From NCBI GenBank assembly GCA_903886485.1, contig CAISMH010000017.1:186001-250000 (forward strand): 64,000 bases of DNA, given 5' to 3'. The notes beneath the pieces were generated by a model, which was not told the origin of the DNA, ran no database searches, and saw nothing but the letters and a program-made list of their open reading frames with translations. The stretch comes from an uncultured Burkholderiales bacterium. GTDB lineage: Bacteria; Pseudomonadota; Gammaproteobacteria; Burkholderiales; Burkholderiaceae_C. This document shows, piece by piece, positions 25,314-36,900 of this stretch (positions within the stretch are counted from its first letter, which is position 1; every line of letters starts with the position of its first letter). Position numbers and translations under genes: made by a program.

Positions 25314-25718
25314 ATGCAAATCGAAGAGAAATCCCCCTTCAACACGCCCTTCGAATGGATCGGTGGTGAAGCGCCTGTGCGCGTGTTGGTCGAACGCTTT
25401 TACGACTTGATGGACTTGGAGCCTGCTTACACCGAGCTGCGCGCAGCACACGGCCCAGATTTAGTCAATGCGCGTCAACGCTTGTTCATGTTCTTGTGCG
25501 GTTGGTTGGGTGGGCCCGACTACTACATTGAAAAGCATGGGCACCCGCGCTTGCGCATGCGCCACATGCCGTTTTCAATTGGCATCAAAGAGCGCGACCA
25601 ATGGGTCGCCTGCATGGACCAAGCCATGGGTGAAACCGAGGTGCCCCAAGGTTTGCGTGAACGTTTGAAAAACAGTTTTTTTCAGACGGCAGATTGGATG
25701 CGCAACAAAGGCGTTTAA
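25314..25718 (+). CDS. Group II truncated haemoglobin
   Basis: A 134-residue cytoplasmic haem protein of the trHb2 (GlbO-like) class. The layout is clear: PFEWIGGEAPVRVLVERFYD (helices A-B, residues ~12-31), RLFMFLCGWLGGPDYYIEKH (helix E), and HPRLRMRHMPFSIG, where the conserved His of RxRHMPF is the proximal ligand. Helix G carries the conserved Trp (RDQWVACMDQAM). The length is typical. Such globins bind O2 and NO and are tied to NO detoxification or redox chemistry. It follows the permease gene by 19 nt and converges with the smr gene. Confidence 0.94.
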   Translation: MQIEEKSPFNTPFEWIGGEAPVRVLVERFYDLMDLEPAYTELRAAHGPDLVNARQRLFMFLCGWLGGPDYYIEKHGHPRLRMRHMPFSIGIKERDQWVACMDQAMGETEVPQGLRERLKNSFFQTADWMRNKGV

Positions 25719-25730
25719 GCCTTGACGCGA

Positions 25731-26372
25731 CTAAGCGTTGCTGGGGCCCAATAGCACCACCAAGGCCCCCGCTCCACCATCCGAAGGTTTGGCTTGCACA
25801 AAAGCCAGCACCTCGTTTTTTTGTACCAACCAGCGTTGCACTTTGCTTTTGAGTACCGGCTCTTTGCCGGGTGAGCCCAGGCCTTTGCCGTGGACCACAC
25901 GCACGCATCGCCAGCCCATGCGTTTGGCGTCACGCACAAATTGACCCAGAGCTTCACGGGCTTCGTCGCTGCGCAAGCCGTGTAAATCCAGCTGACCTTG
26001 CAAGCTCCATTCGCCTTTGCGCAGTTTGCGCGTCACATCGGTGCCGATGCCGGGGCGTCGAAAACTCAGTTGATCGTCGACATCCAGCAAGGTGCTGACA
26101 TCGAATTCGTCGCTCATGCTCTCGCTGAGAGCTGCTTGGTCATCCAGTGTTTGTCTCAATGGACGCGTCGCTGGGCGCTGCGGGGCGATGAACACGCGCG
26201 CTTGGGCCGCGATGGGCTTGACGTTGCCGACCGCATGGGTGAATAAATTGCGCTCTTCTTCAGCACGCCGCTCGGCCTCAAGGCGTGCGGCTTCAGCCGC
26301 AGCAGCGGCTTGCGCGGCGTCATTCACCTGTTGGCGAATGGCAGCCAAGTCTTGCAGTGATTTGGCTTTCAC
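25731..26372 (-). CDS. Smr-domain protein
   Basis: A 213-residue protein. The N-terminal half is a charged Ala/Glu-rich helix (AAAAAEAARLEAERRAEEE, probable coiled coil) plus linker. The C-terminal ~85 residues are an Smr (small MutS-related) domain with the hallmark LDLHGLR (residues ~131-137) and VVHGKGLGSPG (~162-172). Smr domains are nucleases or nucleic-acid binders acting on branched DNA or, in the SmrA/SmrB branch, on mRNA at stalled ribosomes. Which applies here is not evident. It is translationally linked to radC, whose 3' end overlaps its start by 4 nt. Confidence 0.92.
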   Translation of the reverse strand: MKAKSLQDLAAIRQQVNDAAQAAAAAEAARLEAERRAEEERNLFTHAVGNVKPIAAQARVFIAPQRPATRPLRQTLDDQAALSESMSDEFDVSTLLDVDDQLSFRRPGIGTDVTRKLRKGEWSLQGQLDLHGLRSDEAREALGQFVRDAKRMGWRCVRVVHGKGLGSPGKEPVLKSKVQRWLVQKNEVLAFVQAKPSDGGAGALVVLLGPSNA

Positions 26373-27046
26373 AGCAGCCCCTCTTCGGCCATCGACAAAT
26401 ACTTGCCTTGTGCCACGATGATGTGGTCGCGCACGGTCACGTCAATCAAGGCCAAGGCCTCTTGCAGGGTTTGGGTGAGTTTCATGTCGGCTTGTGAGGG
26501 CTTGACCGTGCCGCCCGGGTGGTTGTGGGCCAGCACCACTCCGTCCGCACCCAAGGCGAGGGCGGTCTTGGCCACTTCGCGTGGGTAGACCATGGTTTGC
26601 GACAGCGAGCCGCGAAACATGGGCTGAAAGGACAGCAAGCGGTTGTGGGCATCGAGAAACAAAACGGCAAATACCTCGTGTTTGAGTTGGGCGAGTTCTA
26701 GCTGGAGGTATTGTTTCACCGCATTGGGCGAATTCATGACTGCGTTTTCAGTTAATTCTTGGGTCAGGGCACGGCGCGCCATCTCTAAAACAGCCACCAG
26801 CTGCGAACGTCTGGCGTCGCCACCCATGCCTTTGAAGGTCTTTAGCTCAGAGGCGCTGGCGTGTATGAGGCCGGCAAAGCCTTTGAAGCGGTCCAACAGC
26901 TCTTGGGCCATCACAAATACGCTTTTACCCTTGATGCCGGTGCGCAAGAACAGGGCCAGCAACTCGGTGTCGGTCAGGGCGGACGCCCCGTGTTTGAGTA
27001 GTTTTTCGCGTGGGCGCATCTCGAGGGGGAGCTGCTGAATCGACAT
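26369..27046 (-). CDS. radC: RadC/JAB-domain protein
   Basis: A 225-residue protein from the ATG at 27046 (MSIQQLPLEMRPREKLL); an ATG 21 nt upstream is possible, but this start matches relatives. It has an N-terminal helix-hairpin-helix region (~20-85) and a JAB/MPN metalloprotease-like domain (~100-225). The domain has the full metal site: E in the first strand region and HNHPGG, with a downstream D (HNHPGGTVKPSQAD). Despite the historic name its role in repair is doubtful; related proteins are common in mobile elements. This chromosomal copy lies in a two-gene unit with smr. Confidence 0.92.
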   Translation of the reverse strand: MSIQQLPLEMRPREKLLKHGASALTDTELLALFLRTGIKGKSVFVMAQELLDRFKGFAGLIHASASELKTFKGMGGDARRSQLVAVLEMARRALTQELTENAVMNSPNAVKQYLQLELAQLKHEVFAVLFLDAHNRLLSFQPMFRGSLSQTMVYPREVAKTALALGADGVVLAHNHPGGTVKPSQADMKLTQTLQEALALIDVTVRDHIIVAQGKYLSMAEEGLL

Positions 27047-27110
27047 GGGTTCAAATCTTCGGTCCATATGGAGAGCTTTCTACAATAGACGGTTCATCAC
27101 AGAGAGTCCT

Positions 27111-27569
27111 ATGACGGCATCCAATCCTCACCCTACCATCGGCCCTGATTCTTTTTTGACGCTGCACTATCGTCTTTCGGGACCGCAAGGCGATGTCATC
27201 AACACGTTTGACGACAAGCCCGCCACGCTGTCGCTGGGCTCAGGGGAGTTGTCGCCCGCGTTGGAGCAGCATTTGCTGGGGCTGACCGAAGGCACGCGCA
27301 CCACCTTTGAGCTGGCTGCTGGCTTGGCTTTTGGCGAGCGCAACCCCGAGATGCAGCAATGGGTGAGCAAGAGCTTGCTCAAAGAGTTCGGTGACCCTGA
27401 CGAGCAATACAACGTGGGGGATGTGGTGCAATTTCCTGCCCCCAATGGCCAGGGCTCTTTTGCAGGCGCGGTGCAGCAAGTGACTGACGATCAAGTGTTG
27501 TTTGACTTCAACCATCCGTTGGCCAACCAACCGGTGACCTTTGAAGTGCAGGTCATCGGAATTTTGTAA
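27111..27569 (+). CDS. slpA: FKBP-type peptidyl-prolyl isomerase, SlpA/FkpB type
   Basis: A 152-residue cytoplasmic protein that isomerises Xaa-Pro bonds and helps folding. FKBP-fold signatures are FLTLHYRLSGPQGDVINTF near residue 15 and GSGELSPALEQHLLGLTEGT. After them comes the inserted-in-flap region with AFGERNPEMQQWVSKSLL, typical of the SlyD/SlpA branch, and the closing strand DFNHPLANQPVTFEVQVI. The His-rich tail of SlyD is absent, supporting SlpA/FkpB. It precedes ispH by 6 nt, the same pairing as fkpB-ispH in E. coli. The ATG at 27111 replaces a longer frame that would overlap radC's promoter. Confidence 0.93.
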   Translation: MTASNPHPTIGPDSFLTLHYRLSGPQGDVINTFDDKPATLSLGSGELSPALEQHLLGLTEGTRTTFELAAGLAFGERNPEMQQWVSKSLLKEFGDPDEQYNVGDVVQFPAPNGQGSFAGAVQQVTDDQVLFDFNHPLANQPVTFEVQVIGIL

Positions 27570-27575
27570 ACCAGC

Positions 27576-28514
27576 ATGCATACCCACCAACTTCAAGAAA
27601 TAGTTCTGGCCGAGCCACGCGGCTTCTGTGCGGGCGTAGACCGTGCCATTGACATTGTGGAGCGTGCCCTCGAAAAATTCGGCTCGCCCGTGTATGTGCG
27701 CCATGAAATCGTCCACAACACTTATGTGGTGGCAGACCTCAAAAATCGCGGCGCAATTTTTATCGAAGACTTGGCCGATGTGCCTGCGGGGGCAACCTTG
27801 GTGTTCAGCGCCCATGGTGTGCCCAAGTCTGTCGAAGAAGAAGCCCTGCGCCGTGGTTTCACCGTGTTTGATGCGACTTGCCCTTTGGTGACCAAGGTAC
27901 ACGTAGAGGTCGCCAAGCTGCACAAAGAAGGCTTCGAGTTCATCATGATTGGTCACAAAGGCCACCCAGAGGTCGAGGGCACGATGGGCCAGTTGCTCGA
28001 TGGCATTTATTTGGTGGAAGACGTGGCCGATGTCGCGCGTGTGAAACCCAAGCAGACGGAGCGTTTGGCCGTGGTGACGCAAACCACACTCAGTGTCGAT
28101 GATGCTGCGCAAATCACGCAGGCCGTGGTGGCCCGCTTCCCGCAGATTCGCAAACCCAAGATGCAAGACATTTGCTACGCCACTCAAAACCGTCAAGACG
28201 CGGTCAAAGTATTGAGCACCGAGGTCGAGTTGGTCATCGTGGTGGGCAGCCCCACCAGCTCCAACAGCAATCGCTTGCGTGACGTGGCGCAGCGTTCAGG
28301 CGTGCAGAGTTACATGGTGGACAGTGCCGAGGAGCTCCACGAGGAGTGGTTCACTGGCATCACGCGTGTGGGTTTAACGGCGGGCGCCTCGGCCCCCGAC
28401 ATCTTGGTGCAACAAGTCATTGCGCGCATGCGCGCCTTTGGCGCTGTGTCTGTGAGAACCCTCGATGGTGTTGAAGAAACCATCAAATTCCCGCTCCCCA
28501 AAGGGCTGAAGTAA
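27576..28514 (+). CDS. ispH: 4-hydroxy-3-methylbut-2-enyl diphosphate reductase
   Basis: IspH reduces HMBPP to IPP and DMAPP in the last step of the MEP isoprenoid pathway, using a 4Fe-4S cluster. The 312 residues match the family. The cluster cysteines are in [13 protein letters not shown] (~Cys 20), [11 protein letters not shown] (~Cys 104) and the third in [12 protein letters not shown] (~Cys 205). Other motifs are [29 protein letters not shown] and [14 protein letters not shown] catalytic Glu and several His that hold the diphosphate are present. It is cotranscribed with slpA. Confidence 0.97.
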   Translation: MHTHQLQEIVLAEPRGFCAGVDRAIDIVERALEKFGSPVYVRHEIVHNTYVVADLKNRGAIFIEDLADVPAGATLVFSAHGVPKSVEEEALRRGFTVFDATCPLVTKVHVEVAKLHKEGFEFIMIGHKGHPEVEGTMGQLLDGIYLVEDVADVARVKPKQTERLAVVTQTTLSVDDAAQITQAVVARFPQIRKPKMQDICYATQNRQDAVKVLSTEVELVIVVGSPTSSNSNRLRDVAQRSGVQSYMVDSAEELHEEWFTGITRVGLTAGASAPDILVQQVIARMRAFGAVSVRTLDGVEETIKFPLPKGLK

Positions 28515-28527
28515 AGGATTGAAGTAA

Positions 28528-29850
<1,323 letters not shown>

Positions 29851-29881
29851 TACAGTTGTCAAAAATTGAATGGGTTTAGGT

Positions 29882-30370
29882 ATGAAATATTTGCTGATGC
29901 TGAGTGCGGTCGTTTTGCTGAGTGCTTGTACAACCATGAACAGCACCGAGGGTGGCGCCAACAATGACAATACCCAACGCCCCACCATGGAGCAACTCGG
30001 TCGCATGCCTTTGCCTGTAGGAACCAAGTTGCGTACGGGCGAGTCGCTTATTTTTGGCGTGGGCGATGGTTGGTTAGGCCGTGCGGTTTTTGAGCTGTCC
30101 AATGATGCAACCACCAGCTACAACTTCTTCGCAGAGCAGATGCCACGTCAAGGTTGGAACTTAATTTCCTCCGTCCGCGGCAAGCGAAGCTTGCTGGTGT
30201 TTACGCGCGGTGACCGCTCAGCCACGATTGAGATTGAAGATGGCAACGTGTTTAACGTCGGCTGCGTGGCATCGATGCTGATCAGTCCTGTGGGTGGATT
30301 GGCGACCACGCCGACTAACACGGGCGTTGTGGTGCAACCTGTTGGAAGCGCTGGCGCACGTCGCCCCTGA
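29882..30370 (+). CDS. Small lipoprotein of unknown function
   Basis: A 162-residue lipoprotein counted from the ATG at 29882 (MKYLLMLSAVVLLSAC); an ATG 12 nt upstream is also possible. The lipobox LSAC places the lipidated Cys at ~16. A polar linker follows, then a compact alpha/beta region (FNFFAEQMPRQGW-like, then RGKRSLLVFTRGDRSATIEI) that resembles small periplasmic binding or stress proteins. I cannot name the family. It ends 34 nt before the tRNA-Ser gene; no terminator is visible between them. Confidence 0.78.
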   Translation: MKYLLMLSAVVLLSACTTMNSTEGGANNDNTQRPTMEQLGRMPLPVGTKLRTGESLIFGVGDGWLGRAVFELSNDATTSYNFFAEQMPRQGWNLISSVRGKRSLLVFTRGDRSATIEIEDGNVFNVGCVASMLISPVGGLATTPTNTGVVVQPVGSAGARRP

Positions 30371-30404
30371 TAGAATCCACGCTTCGACAGACGACACCGA
30401 TTCA

Positions 30405-30494
30405 GGAGAAGTGGCAGAGTGGTCGAATGTACTTGACTCGAAATCAAGCGTAGGGGCGACCCTACCGAGGGTTCGAATCCCTCCTTCTCCGCCA
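30405..30494 (+). tRNA. tRNA-Ser (anticodon CGA)
   Basis: A complete class II tRNA of 90 nt including encoded CCA. The acceptor stem GGAGAAG pairs with CTTCTCC (7 bp), discriminator G, CCA at 30492-30494. The D-arm has TGGTCGAA. The anticodon arm CTTGA/TCAAG has loop CTCGAAA, giving anticodon CGA, which reads the UCG codon. A long variable arm (GTAGGGGCGACCCTAC) is typical of serine tRNAs, and the T-arm contains GGTTCGAATCC. It lies downstream of serS and just before a terminator. Confidence 0.97.
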
Positions 30495-30503
30495 AGCAAA
30501 ATT

Positions 30504-30529
30504 AAAACGCCCCGTTAGGGGCGTTTTTT
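30504..30529 (+). terminator. Rho-independent terminator after tRNA-Ser
   Basis: AAAACGCCCC (30504-30513), loop GTTA, GGGGCG (30518-30523) and TTTTTT form a strong hairpin with T-tract 9 nt after the tRNA 3' end. It separates the tRNA transcript from the CHAT gene cluster. Confidence 0.93.
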
Positions 30530-30742
30530 ATGGCGGATAAGAAGTGCACTCGGTGTCGCGTTGTCGCAGCACAGGCGTTCAAGCAACAGATTTCGATGGC
30601 CATCGTTTGATGTTTCTTTTAAATGCTTTTCTACTAATCAAATACCCGAACTTTGCTGTAAAAAATCAATGTCAAAATGAAATGAATGTTGCCGTTTGAT
30701 ATCAAAAATCAAAGGCCTGTTCGTCTTCAAAAGGACATCTCA
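30530..30742. other. Intergenic region ahead of the CHAT gene cluster
   Basis: 213 nt, AT-rich toward its 3' end, between the tRNA terminator and the first CHAT gene. It presumably holds the cluster promoter. A TTGCTG...AATGAA pair near 30653-30681 with 17-nt spacing is the best candidate but weak. The ribosome binding site is AAAGGAC, about 8 nt before the ATG at 30743. I see no open frame or repeat of the tRNA 3' end here. Confidence 0.4.
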
Positions 30743-33700
30743 ATGTCAAAGATATTTTTAAGAAATTTGGCGCGTCAATGCGTGATCCTGTGCGCGGCGA
30801 GCATGATGGGTTTTTCATTTGCTGCACAAAACTCGGAGTCTGATGTTTCTGTGCCAAGAGGGATTCAAGACATCGTCTCTTTGATCAAGAAAACGGAAAT
30901 TGACGCCAAGTCGCGCGATGCGGATATCAAGCTAATTGGTGAGCAGGTGGCTGGTGATGCTTCAGCAGAACAAAAATACGTTTTTTACTATCTACAGGCA
31001 CTGGCCGCAGAACGCCTAGGACGAATTGATTTACGAATTGATTTCTTGAAGAAAGCACTTCAATTTGCGAAGCCCCAGACCTATCAAGAGTTCATGAGCA
31101 CCCAAGAGCTCGCGTCAGCTGAGATTGCGGTCGGTAACGCCATGCAGGGGCTGGAGCGCAACAAATCTATCATTCCCCGAGTACCGCCAAATATGATGGG
31201 ATTTTATTTGGCGCAGATGACCAACACATCCGTGGCATACGCACAGATTGGCGACTTTCAGTCCAGTGAAGATTATTTGAAAAAAGCTGATTCTGCGCTG
31301 GTCCTCATGAGGCGTTTCAACTCTTACGCCACCTATGGATTTAATTGGAATAAAAATTTTGCTCGAGCTGCGGGGGAGTTGGAATATCAAAAAGGTCGTT
31401 TTTTAGAGGCTGAAATTTATTTTCGAAAAGCCATCGAATTTGTCGAGTCTGGCATGGTTGGGCACGAGAAAGCATTTTTATCTGGGGGTGGGGGCCTAGG
31501 TGTCCCGGGAATGGGTAATGGAACAGATTCAGGTAGCCCGAATTCGATGAAAGCAGGATTGGAGTCCCTCTATTTAAGACTGAGCGACACATTGCTGAAA
31601 TTACGCAAAGTCAATGAGTCCGAGTACTTCGCAAGAGAAGCATTGAAGAAATCTTTAGCGAGAACAGGGAGGGCCTCTCTTGCTGCCTCAAGAGCTATGC
31701 GTCAACTAGGCATTGTGATGTTGAGCCGCGAACGTAACAAAGACGCTATCTATTTATTGAATCAAAGTTTGCAAGGTTTGCTAGAGGCGGGTGTGACAGA
31801 GGAATCTATTCAACTCGCCGTGACAAAAAAGACAATGGCCTCTGCGCTGGTTGCAGATGATCGCTTTGCTGAGGCTTTGAAAATTTACGATGAGCTGGAC
31901 ACAACCGTCAAAACTTACCCTGAAACTGGACGGTTTGTGGATGTGAACAGCCCAGATCGTGTGCTGGTGCTGATTCGTACAGGCATGTTGGCGGACGCAG
32001 AGAGGTTTGCGCGTCAGCTGGTGGCGCTGGCTGAGGCGCGCTCAGGAAAAATATCAAAAGAAACAACGCAAGCGAAATTGTTGTTGGCGATGACCTTGGC
32101 AGAACAACGCAAAGACGATGCAGCGAAAAATTTATTTGCAACCGCGATCAAAGAATTAATCGAGCAAGAGCGAGAGGTGTCCGTGGAGTCGGATGGCATT
32201 TCCTCTAAGGAGAAGAAGTTCCTCGCTGGCTATGTGGAGTCCTATTTAGGCGTGTTGTCACGCGCCTATGAAAAAACGCCTGATTCGAAGCTAGTCAGCG
32301 AGGCATTCGCACTCGGAGATTTGGCCCGCAGCAGCAACGTGCAACGTGCCCTAACCGCAAGCACCGCTCGGGCCAATATTTCTAACCCTCGTTTGTTGCA
32401 GTTGGTTCGAGAAGAGCAAGACTTGAATCAGCGGATTGTTTTTCTGACACGGTTTAGCAAAGAACTTGCAATGCAGCCTGCCAATGAGCAGCTACCGCAA
32501 ATTCAAGCAAAGATGAAAGCGGATATTGAGCAACTGCGCTTGGAAGCAAAGCGAGCCGCACATTTGATTGCTTTGGACTTCCCTGAATATGCAGAGTTGG
32601 TGAGTCCAAGGCCAATCACGCTTGAAAAAATTCAAAAGTTAATCAAATCCAACGAGACCATGGTGACGTGGTTCATCGGTAAGCAGTCGAGCTATGTGTG
32701 GGCTGTGAACCAGCAAGGTGAGCCCCTCTTCAAGTCGATTGCCATGGGTCAAGCTGAGGTGCGAAAAAATGTATCGCAGCTGCGCAAGGCACTTGATCCT
32801 GGCGTCGCAACGATCGAAGACATCCCAAAGTTTGACTTCCAGCTTTCGAGCCGAATGTACGACGTGTTATTCAAGCCCGTGCAAACGGCCTTTGCTGGTA
32901 AAAATACGCTCGTTGTCGTGCCACATGACGAGATCGGCCAGCTTCCCCTTGGCGTCTTAACGACAGCCCCCTTTCAGCTCAAAGTTTCGTCGGACAAACT
33001 CTTTGCCAATTACAAAGATGCACCGTGGTTGATTCGTCAATATGCCGTGGTGAGTTCGCCATCGGCAACCGCTTTGTACGCTTTGCGTGGATTGCCAGAG
33101 CCCAAAAAGGGACGACTTGATTTCATTGGCTTTGGAGATCCGTTGTTCAGTGTCGAACAAGCCAAGTTGGACGACCGGCAGCACGCGTCAGCGTCCACAG
33201 GGGGCACACAGCTCGCATCCAGAGGTGTACCACTTCGGTTACGAAACTCACCCAACACGTCCAGTGTGAGTTCGGCCGAAGTCAGCATGTTGCCCCGTTT
33301 GCCTGATACGAACGATGAAATTTTGGAAATCGCAAAGGTGTTCGATGTGAGGCCCGAGCGCGATATCTATTTGCAAAAACGTGCAAGCTTGGACGAGGTG
33401 CTCAAAGTGGATATGTCCAACCGCAAGGTGGTGATGTTCTCCACGCATGGGTTGATTCCGGGTGAGCTCGATGGGCTCACGCAACCGGCCTTGGCCTTGA
33501 CGAACCCCGAAGTACAAAATGCAAAAGGTGATGGTCTTTTGAAAGTCGACACGATTTTGACCCTGAAGCTGGATGCCGATTGGGTTGTTTTATCTGCGTG
33601 CAACACGGCGGCTGGCGAAGGTGAGGGGGCAGAGGCGCTGTCTGGGTTGGGGCGTGCGTTCTTCTTTGCGGGCGCGAGAGCTATTTTGGTGTCAAGTTGG

Positions 33701-33901
33701 CCTGTCGATAGTGAGGCCTCTCGCAAGCTCATGACCGATTTGTTCAAACGCTATGCGCAAGAGCGCGACATCAGTAAGCCTCGTGCACTTCAGCAGGCAA
33801 GCCTGCGGTTGATGGATGAGGGCGTCCCCGATGACACAAAGTCACGCTATACCTATGCGCATCCGCTGTTCTGGGCGCCGTTCACGATGGTCGGCAATTA
33901 A
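30743..33901 (+). CDS. Secreted TPR-CHAT protein, first of a tandem pair
   Basis: A 1052-residue caspase-like protein. The ATG at 30743 follows AAAGGAC and opens a signal peptide (MSKIFLRNLARQCVILCAAS..., cleavage near residue 28). Residues ~60-520 hold degenerate TPR-like helical pairs, e.g. GELEYQKGRFLEAEIYFRKA, with a Gly-rich insert (LSGGGGLGVPGMGNG, ~250) interrupting them. A linker follows (DLARSSNVQRALTASTARAN). Residues ~690-1050 are a CHAT domain with catalytic H902 (FSTHGLIPGELDG) and C953 (VLSACNTAAGEG), then LGRAFFFAGARAILVSSWPV and the C-terminal HPLFWAPFTMVG. CHAT domains are cysteine proteases; substrates are unknown. It has lower GC than its surroundings and is paralogous to the next gene. 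Confidence 0.9.
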   Translation: MSKIFLRNLARQCVILCAASMMGFSFAAQNSESDVSVPRGIQDIVSLIKKTEIDAKSRDADIKLIGEQVAGDASAEQKYVFYYLQALAAERLGRIDLRIDFLKKALQFAKPQTYQEFMSTQELASAEIAVGNAMQGLERNKSIIPRVPPNMMGFYLAQMTNTSVAYAQIGDFQSSEDYLKKADSALVLMRRFNSYATYGFNWNKNFARAAGELEYQKGRFLEAEIYFRKAIEFVESGMVGHEKAFLSGGGGLGVPGMGNGTDSGSPNSMKAGLESLYLRLSDTLLKLRKVNESEYFAREALKKSLARTGRASLAASRAMRQLGIVMLSRERNKDAIYLLNQSLQGLLEAGVTEESIQLAVTKKTMASALVADDRFAEALKIYDELDTTVKTYPETGRFVDVNSPDRVLVLIRTGMLADAERFARQLVALAEARSGKISKETTQAKLLLAMTLAEQRKDDAAKNLFATAIKELIEQEREVSVESDGISSKEKKFLAGYVESYLGVLSRAYEKTPDSKLVSEAFALGDLARSSNVQRALTASTARANISNPRLLQLVREEQDLNQRIVFLTRFSKELAMQPANEQLPQIQAKMKADIEQLRLEAKRAAHLIALDFPEYAELVSPRPITLEKIQKLIKSNETMVTWFIGKQSSYVWAVNQQGEPLFKSIAMGQAEVRKNVSQLRKALDPGVATIEDIPKFDFQLSSRMYDVLFKPVQTAFAGKNTLVVVPHDEIGQLPLGVLTTAPFQLKVSSDKLFANYKDAPWLIRQYAVVSSPSATALYALRGLPEPKKGRLDFIGFGDPLFSVEQAKLDDRQHASASTGGTQLASRGVPLRLRNSPNTSSVSSAEVSMLPRLPDTNDEILEIAKVFDVRPERDIYLQKRASLDEVLKVDMSNRKVVMFSTHGLIPGELDGLTQPALALTNPEVQNAKGDGLLKVDTILTLKLDADWVVLSACNTAAGEGEGAEALSGLGRAFFFAGARAILVSSWPVDSEASRKLMTDLFKRYAQERDISKPRALQQASLRLMDEGVPDDTKSRYTYAHPLFWAPFTMVGN

Positions 33902-33956
33902 GCGCGGGTAGATTTGTTCATGAATCAATCTGATGCTTGGATCAAAGTGGGTAGAC

Positions 33957-36900
33957 ATGCTTAATCTAAAAAAACTCAAGACATGGTCTCTGCTTGTCTT
34001 GTTTGCACATTCGTTCAGCTTAACGGCCTTAGCCGAAGATCAAAGTAAACCCCCTGAACCAGAACAAGAGGTTGCAGTTTTTAAGGCACCTCCGCGATCG
34101 ATCAAAGATGTCATTCGTGCGGTTGAGAACGGAAAGGTCGATGAGGATGAGGTTAGGCGCGCCCAAGAGCAGATTGCTTTAGTGCCGCCTGATACGAACG
34201 ATTTAGCAGAATTACGAAAATATTATGTCCAGCGAGCTGAGGCCTATCAGCGGTTGGGAAAAATCTCGCTGGCCATTCAAGACATGCGATTGGTGACCAC
34301 CAAGTACCTGAGTTCTACGCCGCAACTGTTGGTCAATGACTGGCAGACGTTGGCTCGATTTGAACAGCGTGGCGGCAGCATGGTTCAGGCCATTGAAGCG
34401 ATCGAAAAAGCCAGAAGCAGCATCACGCCCAATATTTCTGGCAACTACATGCTGATCAACCGATTGGCTGTTGCTTTTTATTCTCAGATCGGAAATTTTG
34501 AGGCCGCTGAAAAGTCTCTGCGTGATGCGGAAGCTTCCATGGTCATGCTCAGAAGATCGCCCAGCCTGAGTACCAATGGCAAGTCTTGGGAGGCTGATCT
34601 TGAAGGCGGGCGTGGCATTTACTTTATGTTTCAAGGCCGGTGGGTCGAAGCTGAGCGTTCGTTGCGTCGAGCGATTCGTTTGCGACAAGAGCAGTTTGCA
34701 CAAATCGAGACGACCGTTCTCGCCTCAACCGAGGATGCGAAATCTGTGCGAAGTCGTCAAAAATTAAATATCAAGCAAGAAATTGCCTATCGCCAACTTG
34801 ATTTGGCGCAGGCGATTTTGATGCAAGGAAGATTGGTCGAGGCTGAGGTGAATGCGCGCGATGGCCTCTCTCTGATGTTGGAGGTTTTCAATAAGAACTC
34901 CACCGAAGTCGCGGCGGCATTGAATCGATTGACACGCATTATTGCGGAGCAAGGCCGTTCTGCTGAAGCTGTCATGCTGGCTCAAGAAACGATCAAAACA
35001 TTGAAGGCTGGTAGCGCTGCAGAAGAGGCTATTTCATTCGTCAATGCACGCAAATCTTTGGGTGCCGCTTTAGTCTCAGATCGGAAATTTAAAGATGCTG
35101 ATTCAGTCTTTACTGAAATGAAACTTGGCATTGAAAAGCAGGCAGCGGGCGATAAGAAAATTCCTGCAACCGACTTGGATTGGGTCATCGCGATGCTCAA
35201 AATTGGCAACCATGCTGGCGCAGAAGCGATGATGCGCGAGATGCTAGCCTCAGTTGCGAAGCAATCCAATGTCTCCGAAGGGCGGTTGAATACCTTGCAG
35301 GCCTTTCACGCTATGGCGATGCATGCTTCTGGCAAAGAGGATGAGGCGCGTGCGATGTATCACAAGGTCATGCCTAAGTTGACGGAGCGCGCGCGAGGCG
35401 ATGGCGAAAATCGCACAGCAAATAGTAAACAGCAAGAACGCATGGTGATGATCTTGGAGGACAACATTTCATTGCTGGCTAAGCAAGCTGAGATGCAACC
35501 CAATTCCGCCGCCCAAGTTGCTGCAGAAGCTTTCAGCTTGGCCGATTTGGCTCGCGGCAGTAGCGTTCAACGTGCCTTGAATGCCAGCGCCGCACGCGCG
35601 AACATCAAGGATCCAAAATTAGCCTTGCTGGCGCGCCAAGAACAAGATGCGCAGCGCCGCGTGTCGTCCTTGGAGGACATCTTGACGGGGTTGATGTCCG
35701 CCCCTCCGGGTCAGCAACTGCCTGCGATTCAGGCCAAGATCAAAGCAGATATTGCGCAACTCAAGATAGAACGTGAAAAACTGCGAAAAGATATTGAGGA
35801 TAAATTCCCTGACTATGCCGATCTGGTCAATCCCAAGCCCGCCACGATTGAGCGCACACGGCAATTGCTCAAACCGGATGAAGTCCTCGTGTCTTGGTAT
35901 TTCGGTGACAAAGAAGGTTTTGTATGGGCCATCACGAAAAAAGACGCACCACAGTTTTATCGCTTCAATTTGGGGCGAGAAAAAATGGCCGAGATAGTGG
36001 GCAAATTAAGAAAGGCACTGGATCCTGGCGTCGCCACTGTGGACGACATCCCTGCTTTTGATGTGGCCTTATCCAACCATTTGTACAAAACGATTCTTGA
36101 GCCGGTGCAATCGGCGCTGCAAAACAAGAAGGTGATGCTCACCGTCCCTCATGCCGAACTTGGGCAGTTGCCATTGGCGTTGCTCGCCACCAAGGTTGAT
36201 GCACAAGCACCTAGGGCCAAAGGTGGTGATTTCACGCTCTACCGTAAAACGGCATGGCTGGTCAAAGACATTGCGGTGTCACAGTTGCCCTCCGTTACCG
36301 CGTTGGCTGCTTTGCGTAATTTGCCTGTACCGCCCGCAGATCGACGAACCTTTGCGGGCTTTGGTGACCCATTCTTCAGTGTTGAGCAAGCCAAAATTGC
36401 TGCAAACAAAGCAGCGCGTGCAAGCAATGTCATGGCCACCCGAGGCATGCCACTTAAGTTGCGTAGCGCACCCAAAACATCTGGTGTGAGTAGTGCGGAA
36501 TTGGCTTTGTTGCCTCGTTTACCGGATACCAATGAAGAGTTGCAAGAGGTTGGCAAGGCGCTTTCTGCCGACCCTAGTCAAGACATCTTTTTGAACAAGC
36601 AAGCCAGTGTGGCTCGTGTGATGGAGATGGACTTATCCAACAGACAAGTGGTGATGTTTGCGACGCACGGATTGGTCCCAGGTGAACTTGATGGTTTGTC
36701 GCAACCCGCCCTGGCCCTGAGTGCGCCAGAAGTGACGGGCGAGAGCCAGGGAGACGGCTTGTTGACCATGGAGAAGATCCTGACCTTGAAGCTCAATGCA
36801 GACTGGGTGGTCTTGTCCGCCTGCAACACGGCCTCGAGTGAAGGCGCTGGCGCAGAGGCCGTCTCTGGTTTGGGACGGGCGTTTTTCTATGCCGGTGCTA

